DNA of 6,686 nucleotides, from assembly GCA_052389755.1 (NCBI GenBank), contig JBQTHP010000066.1:1-6686 (forward strand), in the 5' to 3' direction. The stretch comes from JBQTHP01 sp052389755 (GTDB lineage: Bacteria; Pseudomonadota; Gammaproteobacteria; Steroidobacterales; Steroidobacteraceae). Within the stretch, counting starts at the first letter, position 1. Every line of letters begins with the position of its first letter. The notes under the pieces were generated by a model. That model worked only from the letters and a program-made list of their open reading frames with translations, was not told the origin of the DNA and did no database searches. This document shows positions 1 to 5,806 of the stretch, piece by piece. A program made the translations under genes and the position numbers.

Positions 1-681
1 GCCTTCGCCGAGTACGTAACGGTTCGCGAGCATCGAGCACTGGTGCTGAAACCGGCCAACCTGACGTTTGAGCAAGCGGCTTCCGTACCTGTGGCGGCAG
101 TCACCGCGTTACAGGCTCTTCGCGACAAGGGACGGATTCAGCCGGGGCAGAAAGTCCTGATCAACGGCGCGTCGGGAGGTGTGGGTACGTTCGCCGTGCA
201 GATCGCCAAGTCGTTCGGCGCGGAGGTGACCGGCGTGTGCAGTACGAAAAACGTGCAGATGGTCCGATCGCTCGGCGCAGATCACGTCATCGACTACACC
301 CAGCGCGATTTCACCAAGAGCGGGCAGCGGTACGACCTGATCCTGGACAATGTCGGGAATCATCCGTTGCTGGAACTCAGGCGCGTCCTGGACCCCGAGG
401 GCATCCTGGTCATAGTCGGAGGACCAAAGAGCGGTCGGTTGTTCGGGCCTTTGGCCCATGCGGCCAAGGCGCTCATGTTGTCACCGTTCGTCAGCCAGGA
501 CTTAGTCGTGTTTATGGCGGACCTGAACAAGGACGACCTGACCGTCCTGCGCGATCTCATGCAAGCCGGTAAGGTGACACCGGTCATCGACAGGCGATAC
601 AGGTTGAGTGAGGTCCCGGCGGCGATCCGGTATCTGAAAGAAGGGCACGCTCGAGGAAAGGTAGTAATAACTGTTGAATAG
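1..681 (+). CDS. NAD(P)-dependent alcohol dehydrogenase / quinone oxidoreductase-like protein (MDR superfamily), 5' end missing
   Basis: The frame is open from base 1, so the gene enters from the left edge. The GTG at 43 lies inside the protein and is not the true start. The visible 226 residues cover the end of the substrate domain and the whole nucleotide-binding domain. A Rossmann glycine motif, GASGGVG, sits at visible residues 56-62 (bases 166-186), preceded by the typical PGQKVLING strand and followed by VQIAK. Later come the family features LGADHVIDY, DLILDNVG and a C-terminal GKVVITVE. Proteins of this zeta-crystallin/RTN4IP1-like branch reduce enones or quinones, or oxidise alcohols, with NAD(P)H. 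The catalytic-zinc part lies outside the window, so zinc dependence cannot be judged. The stop is TAG at 679-681, and the next gene starts 21 bases later on the same strand, so the two are probably co-transcribed. The family call is firm; the substrate is unknown. A role reducing an acyl or enone intermediate for the following ketosynthase is inference. Confidence 0.9.
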   Translation, partial: AFAEYVTVREHRALVLKPANLTFEQAASVPVAAVTALQALRDKGRIQPGQKVLINGASGGVGTFAVQIAKSFGAEVTGVCSTKNVQMVRSLGADHVIDYTQRDFTKSGQRYDLILDNVGNHPLLELRRVLDPEGILVIVGGPKSGRLFGPLAHAAKALMLSPFVSQDLVVFMADLNKDDLTVLRDLMQAGKVTPVIDRRYRLSEVPAAIRYLKEGHARGKVVITVE

Positions 682-702
682 AACAACCGCCGGGCACGCG
701 TC

Positions 703-2724
703 ATGAGTTTCCTGCCACACGCCACCCGGGACGTGTACATCACAGCCGCTGGCACCTACCTGCCCGGTGAACCTGTCGACAATGACCGTATCGAGAATGT
801 CCTGGGTCTCATCGACGGCAGGCCGAGTCGGCTGAAGAAACGCATTCTCAGCTCGAACGGCATCAAAACCCGTCACTACGCGCTCGACGAGGACGGGCGG
901 ACCACCGAGTTGAACGAAGAGCTCGCCGTCAAGGCCGTGCATGCCGCCCTGGCCCATAGCGATCTCGCCCTCGATGACGTCGAGATGCTTGCTGCGGGAA
1001 CCACACAAGGTGATGTCCCAATCCCGAGTTTTGCATCGATGGTTCACGGCCGCCTCGGGGGACGGCCGATGGAAATCCTGAGTGCGGGCGGCGTCTGCTG
1101 TTCTTCGATGGCAGCGCTGTCGAGCGCTTACCGCGCAGTGGCCACACAGCAAAGAAAGAACGCGGTGGTCGTAGGCTCCGAGCTCGTGAGTCGCAGTCTC
1201 AAGGCAACGAAATTCCGGCGCGAAAGCGACGACCCTCTCGAAGATGCACACCTCGATGGACTGCGTGGCTCCTATCGAGACTTCGACGCCGACTTTCTGC
1301 GTTGGATGCTATCCGATGGCGCCGGCAGTGTTGTCCTCGAAGGTAAACCGCACGCCGAAAAACCCTCTTTGCGCATCGATTGGATTGAGCTGAAGTCCTA
1401 TGCCAACGAATACGAAACCTGCATGTACACCGGCATCGGCCACAAGGACTCTCCCCGGGCTGGTAACACGTGGCTCGACCTGGCAACGATTGCCGAAGCC
1501 GACAAGGCTGAGCTCATGCGCATTCGGCAGGATGCCGAGCTGCTTCCGCAGATCGTCAAGCTGAGTGTCGAAGAGTACTTGAGGCTCATCAAACGAGGAC
1601 GCATCGTTCCTGAGGAGCTCGATCATCTTCTCTGTCACTACAGCTCGCACTTCTTCAAGGGGGAAATCGTCAAGCTTCTCGACGAAGCAAACTTGAGCAT
1701 TCCTGAAGAAAAATGGTTTACGAATCTATACACCAAGGGAAACACCGGAGCCGCCAGCATCTTCATCATGCTTGACGAAGCGTTGAATAGTGGTCGCTTC
1801 AAACCGGGTGAAAAGATACTGCTCATGGTTCCCGAGTCCGGACGATTTACCGTGTCCTTTGCCCTGCTGACGTGCGTTGGTCCTGATGCACGGCCAGAAG
1901 CAAAGGCAGCGACGGAAAGTGGTACAGAGACGGCCAGGCTCTCGACGCCTTGGCGACCCGGCGAGATCAGCAGCTTGCCGCCTGTTGCGCGTACCGGCGC
2001 CGAAATCGCCGAGGCCGCAGCCAGCTCGCCCCTGGGTGAGGGCTTTGACCCGGGTGACGACCCCATGGTGCGCCAGCTCGTCCTGGACTTAAGTCTCGTC
2101 TGGGCAGACTTCGAGCGAATGCTGCGCGCCACCCCGATCATTCGCCGCATCGAGGCGGGCCAGGTAACCGTCAAAGACTACAAGATGTTGCTGCGTAACT
2201 TGCGTCAGCAGGTCATGGAGGGCGCTCGCTGGATTGCTCGCGCCGCGTCAAACATCTCCATCGAGTTATTTCCCTTCCGTTCGATGTTCATTACCCATGC
2301 CGGTAATGAACACCGCGACTTCCAGATGATCGAGCGAGACTATTGTGCCGTGGGGGGCTCTCTGGAGGAGATCGTCAGCACACCCAAGAATATTGGCTCT
2401 GAGGCGCTGTCAGCATTCATGTTTCATCGTGCCAGCCAACCCGACCCCCTCGACCTTTTGGGCGCCATGTTTGTCATCGAAGGATTGGGTAAGCACAAGG
2501 CTCGGCGGTGGGCCGAAGCGCTGAAAGAGCAGCTCAATTTAACGAACAAGGAAGTCAGTTTTCTCTACTACCACGGGCAGAATGACGACAATCACTTCGA
2601 CCGCCTGCGTGCTGTCCTCACCTCGGGCATCGTCGACGACGATGTCGCCAGGCGCATCGTCAAAACGGCAAAGGTCGTGGCACGCCTTTACGCGCTGCAA
2701 CTGGAAGAGATGGACAATATCTAA
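703..2724 (+). CDS. StlD/DarB-like beta-ketoacyl synthase III fused to a heme-oxygenase-like diiron (iron-containing redox) domain
   Basis: This 673-residue protein has two parts. Residues 10-393 form a thiolase-fold KAS III. By comparison with FabH the catalytic triad is C133 (in VCCSSM), H312 (in CHYSSHFF) and N347 (in KGNTGAAS), all present. The opening YLPGEPVDND, the FLRWMLSDGAG segment and the VPESGRF end resemble the StlD/DarB ketosynthases, which condense two acyl thioesters into cyclohexanediones, precursors of dialkylresorcinols. Residues 394-450 are an Ala/Pro/Glu-rich linker. Residues 451-673 are all-helical and resemble heme-oxygenase-like diiron enzymes: E593 lies in FVIEGLG, and H624-x3-D628-x2-H631 matches the spacing of the last-helix metal ligands in CADD-type proteins. 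H532, E536, H537 or E506 could supply the remaining ligands, but which do is unclear. The ATG at 703 has no clear Shine-Dalgarno, yet the N-terminus fits the family. The ketosynthase call is strong, the diiron call moderate, and the product unknown. Whether the C-terminal domain is usual in this family is not certain from memory. Confidence 0.85.
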   Translation: MSFLPHATRDVYITAAGTYLPGEPVDNDRIENVLGLIDGRPSRLKKRILSSNGIKTRHYALDEDGRTTELNEELAVKAVHAALAHSDLALDDVEMLAAGTTQGDVPIPSFASMVHGRLGGRPMEILSAGGVCCSSMAALSSAYRAVATQQRKNAVVVGSELVSRSLKATKFRRESDDPLEDAHLDGLRGSYRDFDADFLRWMLSDGAGSVVLEGKPHAEKPSLRIDWIELKSYANEYETCMYTGIGHKDSPRAGNTWLDLATIAEADKAELMRIRQDAELLPQIVKLSVEEYLRLIKRGRIVPEELDHLLCHYSSHFFKGEIVKLLDEANLSIPEEKWFTNLYTKGNTGAASIFIMLDEALNSGRFKPGEKILLMVPESGRFTVSFALLTCVGPDARPEAKAATESGTETARLSTPWRPGEISSLPPVARTGAEIAEAAASSPLGEGFDPGDDPMVRQLVLDLSLVWADFERMLRATPIIRRIEAGQVTVKDYKMLLRNLRQQVMEGARWIARAASNISIELFPFRSMFITHAGNEHRDFQMIERDYCAVGGSLEEIVSTPKNIGSEALSAFMFHRASQPDPLDLLGAMFVIEGLGKHKARRWAEALKEQLNLTNKEVSFLYYHGQNDDNHFDRLRAVLTSGIVDDDVARRIVKTAKVVARLYALQLEEMDNI

Positions 2725-3588
2725 GTGCCCCCGCGCGAGCTGCCGCTGCATTTTCACGCGCTGCGCGTGGATCCTGCGACGCCGTTATCGGAACGCACGG
2801 CTGAGTTGCTCCACAGAGACCTGCAGCGTTGGACCCGGCGCTACATACGGCCTGCTGCGCGCCTGATCTCGCTGACTGCGGTTTGGGTGATCGTAACGCT
2901 AAAGCGGTTGCTGCCTTTTCAGTTCTCGTCGCACAGCATGCTCGATCGGCTCAGTGTCTGGTTTCTGCGTCGCTGCGTTTCGCGCGAAGGCGGCGAATTG
3001 CTCTTGCGCCACTTCATCGTCGAAACATTGCTGATTCGGTTCGTTGCCCGTAACAGCGGCCTGGAAGATATTCCGGAGCCTGATCTGATGCCTACGACGA
3101 TCAAGGGACTGATGGGGCATGCAGTCATTCAGCATGACATCAATATGTATCGATTGATCATTGACGCAGGTGAGAAGCTGCGCGCGTCGGGAAAATTCAA
3201 GTGCGACAAACGCGTGTCTCTCGATTTTTCGATGCTGGATGTGCCAAATATCACGCCCGATGACGAATGTTTTCGTTTTATCAATCTCGATCTCGGTACC
3301 GCACTCTATTTCATGAACATTCTCTTTGCGCTTTTGACGTCTGAGGATGTTTATGAGCAGGCTGTGAATTCATTTCAGCTCGACGAATCGTTGCTGGCCC
3401 ACCTTGCCGACATTACGGGCGACGGCTTGTTTCGCGCATGGGGCACGCAACAGTCCCTGAGCTGGCTGGAAATCAATCGTGATGTGCCGCGCGCGCTGTA
3501 CATGCATGCCGTGGTGCATGAGTACGCCCACACACACTTGCGTCGCCTGGCCGCGCAATCTCATCGAAGCGCTGGGAGTCCAGTATGA
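2725..3588 (+). CDS. Uncharacterised protein with one hydrophobic segment and a C-terminal HExxH motif
   Basis: The family of this 287-residue protein is not recognised. It begins with GTG directly after the TAA of the ketosynthase gene, which suggests translational coupling. A second in-frame GTG at 2767 is possible, but the first ATG (2938) would remove a well-formed part. Residues 22-45 are basic and helical. Residues 47-58 (LISLTAVWVIVTL region) form a short hydrophobic stretch followed by KRLLPF, either a membrane anchor or a membrane-lying helix. The middle is predicted mostly helical and has several histidines and acidic residues in helices (H96, E100, H132, H137, D138). Near the end, residues 265-269 read HEYAH, a match to the HExxH zinc-binding pattern, with H261 and H271 beside it. 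Only 18 residues follow, so no classic third metalloprotease ligand is apparent, and the motif may instead bind metal in a non-protease fold or be chance. It sits between an oxidase-fused ketosynthase and a membrane protein, so a role in the same pathway is inferred. Confidence 0.8.
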   Translation: MPPRELPLHFHALRVDPATPLSERTAELLHRDLQRWTRRYIRPAARLISLTAVWVIVTLKRLLPFQFSSHSMLDRLSVWFLRRCVSREGGELLLRHFIVETLLIRFVARNSGLEDIPEPDLMPTTIKGLMGHAVIQHDINMYRLIIDAGEKLRASGKFKCDKRVSLDFSMLDVPNITPDDECFRFINLDLGTALYFMNILFALLTSEDVYEQAVNSFQLDESLLAHLADITGDGLFRAWGTQQSLSWLEINRDVPRALYMHAVVHEYAHTHLRRLAAQSHRSAGSPV

Positions 3589-3941
3589 AAAAACGTTTAG
3601 AGCACATCGCCGAAACGGCGCACCTGCATGCTCACTGGCTCCTGCCGTGTTTCGTCGCGTCGCTCGTCGTCTTGAACTGGGGGCGCTGGTCGGGCTGGGG
3701 CATCGAGGGTTTTGCGCTCTACGTAACGCAACCCATCATGCAAACGACACTGTACGATTTCGCCTGGGTCCTGGGCATTTTGACCGTGTTCATTCATCAA
3801 GACGCAAAGAAGCACAATCTACGCTACTGGTACATCTTTCCGACCTTTCCGGTGATGCCTACGGTTGGTCTTCTACTCTATATATGGTTGCGACACCGCA
3901 AACTGTCGAAGTTGGGAAACGTTGCACCGCTAGGCTCTTAA
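3585..3941 (+). CDS. Small three-helix membrane protein, DUF2834-like
   Basis: This 118-residue protein overlaps the stop of the previous gene through ATGA and has a good ribosome site, GGGAG at 3574-3578, six bases before the ATG. Three hydrophobic segments are visible: residues about 17-32, 55-71 and 82-102. After helix 2 comes HQDAKKHNLRYWYIF, then a helix that ends in LYIWLRHRK. This layout (a YDFAWVLG-type second helix, a polar loop with a charged/aromatic NLRYW segment, and a last helix finishing in a Leu/Tyr-rich stretch plus Arg) resembles DUF2834 proteins, a family with no known function. The assignment is by eye. The positive N-terminus (MKKR) and the basic tail suggest both could face the cytoplasm only if one segment does not fully span, so topology is open. 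As the last gene of the operon it may be a membrane partner or transport helper for the pathway, but nothing in the sequence proves that. Confidence 0.85.
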   Translation: MKKRLEHIAETAHLHAHWLLPCFVASLVVLNWGRWSGWGIEGFALYVTQPIMQTTLYDFAWVLGILTVFIHQDAKKHNLRYWYIFPTFPVMPTVGLLLYIWLRHRKLSKLGNVAPLGS

Positions 3942-4244
3942 AGCAGGCTCTCCGCGGGCCACGCCTCAGAGCGAATCGATCGGCCGCCGGCGGGAGATCT
4001 GTCGGCGGCCTGCAGTGAATCTGCGCTGCGCTCCAGTGTCGACTCCCGGCGCGCACCGCGGCTGCCTGCTGACATTCGCTGTCGCGACATTCGGCGGAGC
4101 CCTGACTCCTCTTTTGTCACGGAGCCTGTCAGATACTGTCGGCTCGTTCGACTCTAGCCGCCACTGCTCGATCTGCCGGCGGCTCGTTCCTCTATTCGGT
4201 CGTCCGCGACGGCACCTTCGTGCTACAAGGGCGGCAGAGGCTTC
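3942..4244. other. Intergenic stretch without a convincing gene
   Basis: No reading frame here looks like a protein: open frames are short, lack ribosome sites and have no recognisable motif. The stretch holds the 3982-4010 inverted repeat. A second stem has AGCCGCC at 4156-4162 and GGCGGCT at 4178-4184, with a 15-base loop. A 10-base direct repeat CGGCTCGTTC occurs at 4140-4149 and 4180-4189, exactly 40 bases apart. None is followed by a T-run. A small RNA or long upstream control region cannot be excluded, but nothing positive supports either. Confidence 0.5.
3982..4010. terminator. GC-rich inverted repeat after the operon, possible terminator stem
   Basis: GGCCGCCG (3982-3989) and CGGCGGCC (4003-4010) are perfect inverted copies around a 13-base loop, starting 41 bases after the stop of the DUF2834-like gene. 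The left arm overlaps a 10-base palindrome (3984-3993) that could fold alternatively. There is no T-run after the stem, so it does not meet the usual intrinsic terminator pattern. It could slow polymerase or protect the 3' end of the mRNA. Weak call. Confidence 0.3.
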
Positions 4245-4336
4245 CAGTTGGCCGGTATGTAGCCTTTCGATTGGCCGACATCGTTCTTTTCAAATAGCCG
4301 ATACAGAAGGTTACAATCAGCCGGTATGGCAAGGGT
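4245..4336. repeat. Four degenerate tandem repeats with an exact 23-base period, overlapping the ATPase start
   Basis: The core GCCG recurs at 4251, 4274, 4297 and 4320, each exactly 23 bases from the last. Aligning the four units (4245-4267, 4268-4290, 4291-4313, 4314-4336) shows that the first 16 columns share the consensus CAATTRGCCGRTATGG: C1, GCCG (7-10) and A13 are the same in all four, and most other core columns agree in three of four. The remaining seven bases of each unit vary, with a T-rich end in the first two. The array covers the -35 and -10 elements of the ATPase promoter, and the last unit contains its ATG (4326). An equally spaced direct array over a promoter suggests co-operative binding of a protein on one face of the DNA. 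Autoregulation by the downstream protein's winged-helix-like segment is an inference. Confidence 0.7.
4289..4317 (+). promoter_or_regulatory. Sigma70-type promoter giving a probably leaderless mRNA
   Basis: TTCAAA (4289-4294, 4 of 6 to the -35 consensus) and TACAAT (4312-4317, 5 of 6 to the -10 consensus) are separated by 17 bases. Transcription would begin around 4323-4326, at or just before the ATG at 4326. No Shine-Dalgarno lies at a usable distance: AGAAGG at 4305-4310 is 15 bases from the ATG and upstream of the expected transcript start. Both elements sit inside the 23-base repeat array. Confidence 0.55.
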
Positions 4337-5570
4337 TGCCCTGTATCGCCGGCTCGCAGAACCACGCCTGGTCGAAGCGCTCGCCGACACTCCGGTCGTC
4401 CTGATTCACGGGCCGCGGCAATGCGGCAAGACCACCCTCGCTCTGCAGGTCGGCAAGCGCCGGGGTTATCGCTATTACACGTTCGATGATGCGGCAACCC
4501 TCGCGGCCGCACGAGCGGACATTACCGGATTTGTGGCTCGGCTGGAGCGGCGTGCCATCCTCGATGAGGTGCAGCACGTGCCCGAGCTGTTCGCCGCACT
4601 CAAGCCTGTAATCGATACGGACCGCAGATCCGGGAGGTTCATCCTGACGGGCTCCTCCAACGTCCTGCTCGTGCCTCGGCTATCGGACTCGCTCGCCGGC
4701 CGCATGGAAATCTTCCGTCTCTACCCGCTTTCGCAAGTCGAGCTTGCGCGCGCGAAACCCACGTTTCTCGACGCGTTGTTCTCCGGTGGCCAGGAATTTC
4801 CCCACGACGGTAGAGCGGGAAAAGAGTTGGTCGAACGCATTGTTCGCGGTGGCTATCCGGTCGTGCAGAAACGGACGCCTCGACGGCGACAGGACTGGTA
4901 TGCGAACTATGTGGAGACGCTGGTCCAGCGCGACGTGCGGGATATCGCGCGTGTCGGCACCCTCGCTGCGCTACCGAAGCTCCTGACGCTTGCCGCCAGT
5001 CAAACAGCACGGCTTGCCAATTTGAGTGAGCTGGCGAGCGGGTTCGAGCTCAGCCGGCCCACGATTCACAACTATCTCACGCTGATCGAACGTCTGTTCC
5101 TGGTGGAGTTCCTGCCGCCGTGGTTCAGCAATCGGGTCAAGCGGCTGATCAAGACGCCAAAGCTGCATTTCGGCGATACGGGTCTTGCGTGCAGTCTGCT
5201 GCGATGTAGCGCTGCTGAACTTGATCACCAACGAGAGCTGCTCGGCCAGATGCTCGAGACCTTTGTCTTCGGCGAAATCGCAAAGCAGGCGAGCGCTCAT
5301 CCGGAAAGGATTGCGCTATATCACCTGCGCGACAAGGACGGGTATGAAGTGGACATTGTTCTACAGCTCGGTACGAGCCATGCCGGCATTGAGACCAAGG
5401 CGGCGAGCTCTATTGGCGAACGCGACTTCCGCGGCCTCAAGCGCCTGCGCGAAATCCTCGGCGCGAGATTCCACACGGGAATCGTTCTGTACGACGGCGA
5501 TCACCTGCTGCCCTTCGGTGATCGCTTGCTCGCGGTGCCTCTGAGCGCCTTGTGGGCTCGGCATCGCTGA
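4326..5570 (+). CDS. ATP-binding protein, AAA_14 / DUF4143 family
   Basis: This 414-residue protein has the usual length and order of the family. Residues 1-130 are the P-loop domain: Walker A GPRQCGKTT at 29-37, Walker B AILDEVQ at 77-83 (D80, E81), and a sensor-like LTGSSN at 107-112, then SLAGRMEIFRLYPLS. The DUF4143 part follows, with GGYP at 175-178, YVETLVQRDVRDI at 195-207, and a winged-helix-like segment at about 230-260 (LSELASGFELSRPTIHNYLTLIE read in two parts). KLHFGDTG at 279-286 comes next. The C-terminus carries EVD(343), then E356-T-K358, a PD-(D/E)XK-like arrangement as in restriction-nuclease folds. The start at 4326 fits the family N-terminus even without a ribosome site. 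It stands alone, 384 bases after the operon. The biochemical role of these proteins is unsettled; DNA-linked ATPase or nuclease activity and a defence or mobile-element role are possibilities, not findings. The family call is firm. Confidence 0.93.
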   Translation: MARVALYRRLAEPRLVEALADTPVVLIHGPRQCGKTTLALQVGKRRGYRYYTFDDAATLAAARADITGFVARLERRAILDEVQHVPELFAALKPVIDTDRRSGRFILTGSSNVLLVPRLSDSLAGRMEIFRLYPLSQVELARAKPTFLDALFSGGQEFPHDGRAGKELVERIVRGGYPVVQKRTPRRRQDWYANYVETLVQRDVRDIARVGTLAALPKLLTLAASQTARLANLSELASGFELSRPTIHNYLTLIERLFLVEFLPPWFSNRVKRLIKTPKLHFGDTGLACSLLRCSAAELDHQRELLGQMLETFVFGEIAKQASAHPERIALYHLRDKDGYEVDIVLQLGTSHAGIETKAASSIGERDFRGLKRLREILGARFHTGIVLYDGDHLLPFGDRLLAVPLSALWARHR

Positions 5571-5645
5571 GCGGCATGGGTTGCGTCCACACAATAGCCG
5601 GCGACCGAGAAATCGCCGCGGCGCAATCTCCAGCTTTGTGCGAGT
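5571..5645. other. Short gap after the ATPase gene with a weak hairpin
   Basis: CGGCGA (5599-5604) and TCGCCG (5613-5618) can form a 6-base-pair stem with an 8-base loop, starting 29 bases after the ATPase stop. No T-run follows, so calling it a terminator is speculative. A 27-codon frame from the ATG at 5577 has no coding support. Confidence 0.3.
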
Positions 5646-5674
5646 TTGACCCGCAATAGGGTATGTGCCTAAAT
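5646..5674 (+). promoter_or_regulatory. Possible promoter for the EEP-family lipoprotein gene
   Basis: TTGACC (5646-5651) matches the -35 consensus at five of six positions. Seventeen bases on, CTAAAT (5669-5674) is a poor -10 (three of six). The predicted transcription start, near 5681, falls within the palindrome at 5675-5692. The strong -35 and the overlap with a palindrome support the call; the weak -10 counts against it. The leader to the ATG at 5807 would be about 125 bases. Confidence 0.35.
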
Positions 5675-5692
5675 CCTGTCTAGTTAGACAGG
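5675..5692. promoter_or_regulatory. Perfect 18-base palindrome, probable repressor operator
   Basis: CCTGTCTA (5675-5682) and TAGACAGG (5685-5692) are exact inverted copies around GT. The size and the two-fold symmetry are like sites for dimeric regulators such as the TetR group. It sits directly after the possible -10 element, where a bound protein would block transcription. As RNA it could form a 7-base-pair stem with an AGTT loop, but no T-run follows, so an operator is preferred over a terminator. The regulator is not encoded in the window. Confidence 0.5.
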
Positions 5693-5796
5693 TTGGGCAG
5701 TCCGCTGTCCGTTCGCCTGCCAAGCTCCTGGGGGAGAACCGCCGAACGTCGGTATGCACCATCCATGGTATCGATATCGAACAACTGGATTGGCGC

Positions 5797-5801
5797 AGGG
5801 A
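5797..5801 (+). promoter_or_regulatory. Ribosome binding site that decides the start of the EEP gene
   Basis: AGGGA lies five bases before the ATG at 5807. An in-frame ATG at 5765 has no such site and would put 14 extra residues before an otherwise standard signal sequence, so 5807 is preferred. Confidence 0.5.
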
Positions 5802-5806
5802 CCCGC

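Noticed and set aside
43..681. GTG at 43 as the start of the dehydrogenase gene
   Set aside because: The same frame is open to base 1 and encodes family-like sequence before it; the gene is cut by the window edge.
502..1251. Minus-strand open frame (249 codons)
   Set aside because: It overlaps two plus-strand genes with recognisable families and shows no motif of its own.
4245..4336. CRISPR array
   Set aside because: The units are only 23 bases, degenerate and directly adjoining, with no spacers of typical size and no cas genes.
4337..4359. A fifth 23-base unit inside the ATPase gene
   Set aside because: The nearest GCCG (4348) is five bases out of step, and the rest of the core does not match.
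4015..4404. Plus-strand open frame across the intergenic stretch
   Set aside because: It has a Ser/Arg/Cys-rich low-complexity translation, no ribosome site, and runs into the ATPase gene in another frame.
5771..5780. TCGATATCGA palindrome as an operator
   Set aside because: It is ten bases only and not placed on a promoter; likely chance.
5765..5806. Upstream in-frame ATG for the EEP gene
   Set aside because: It has no ribosome site and would add 14 residues before a standard signal peptide; the ATG at 5807 has AGGGA at the right distance.
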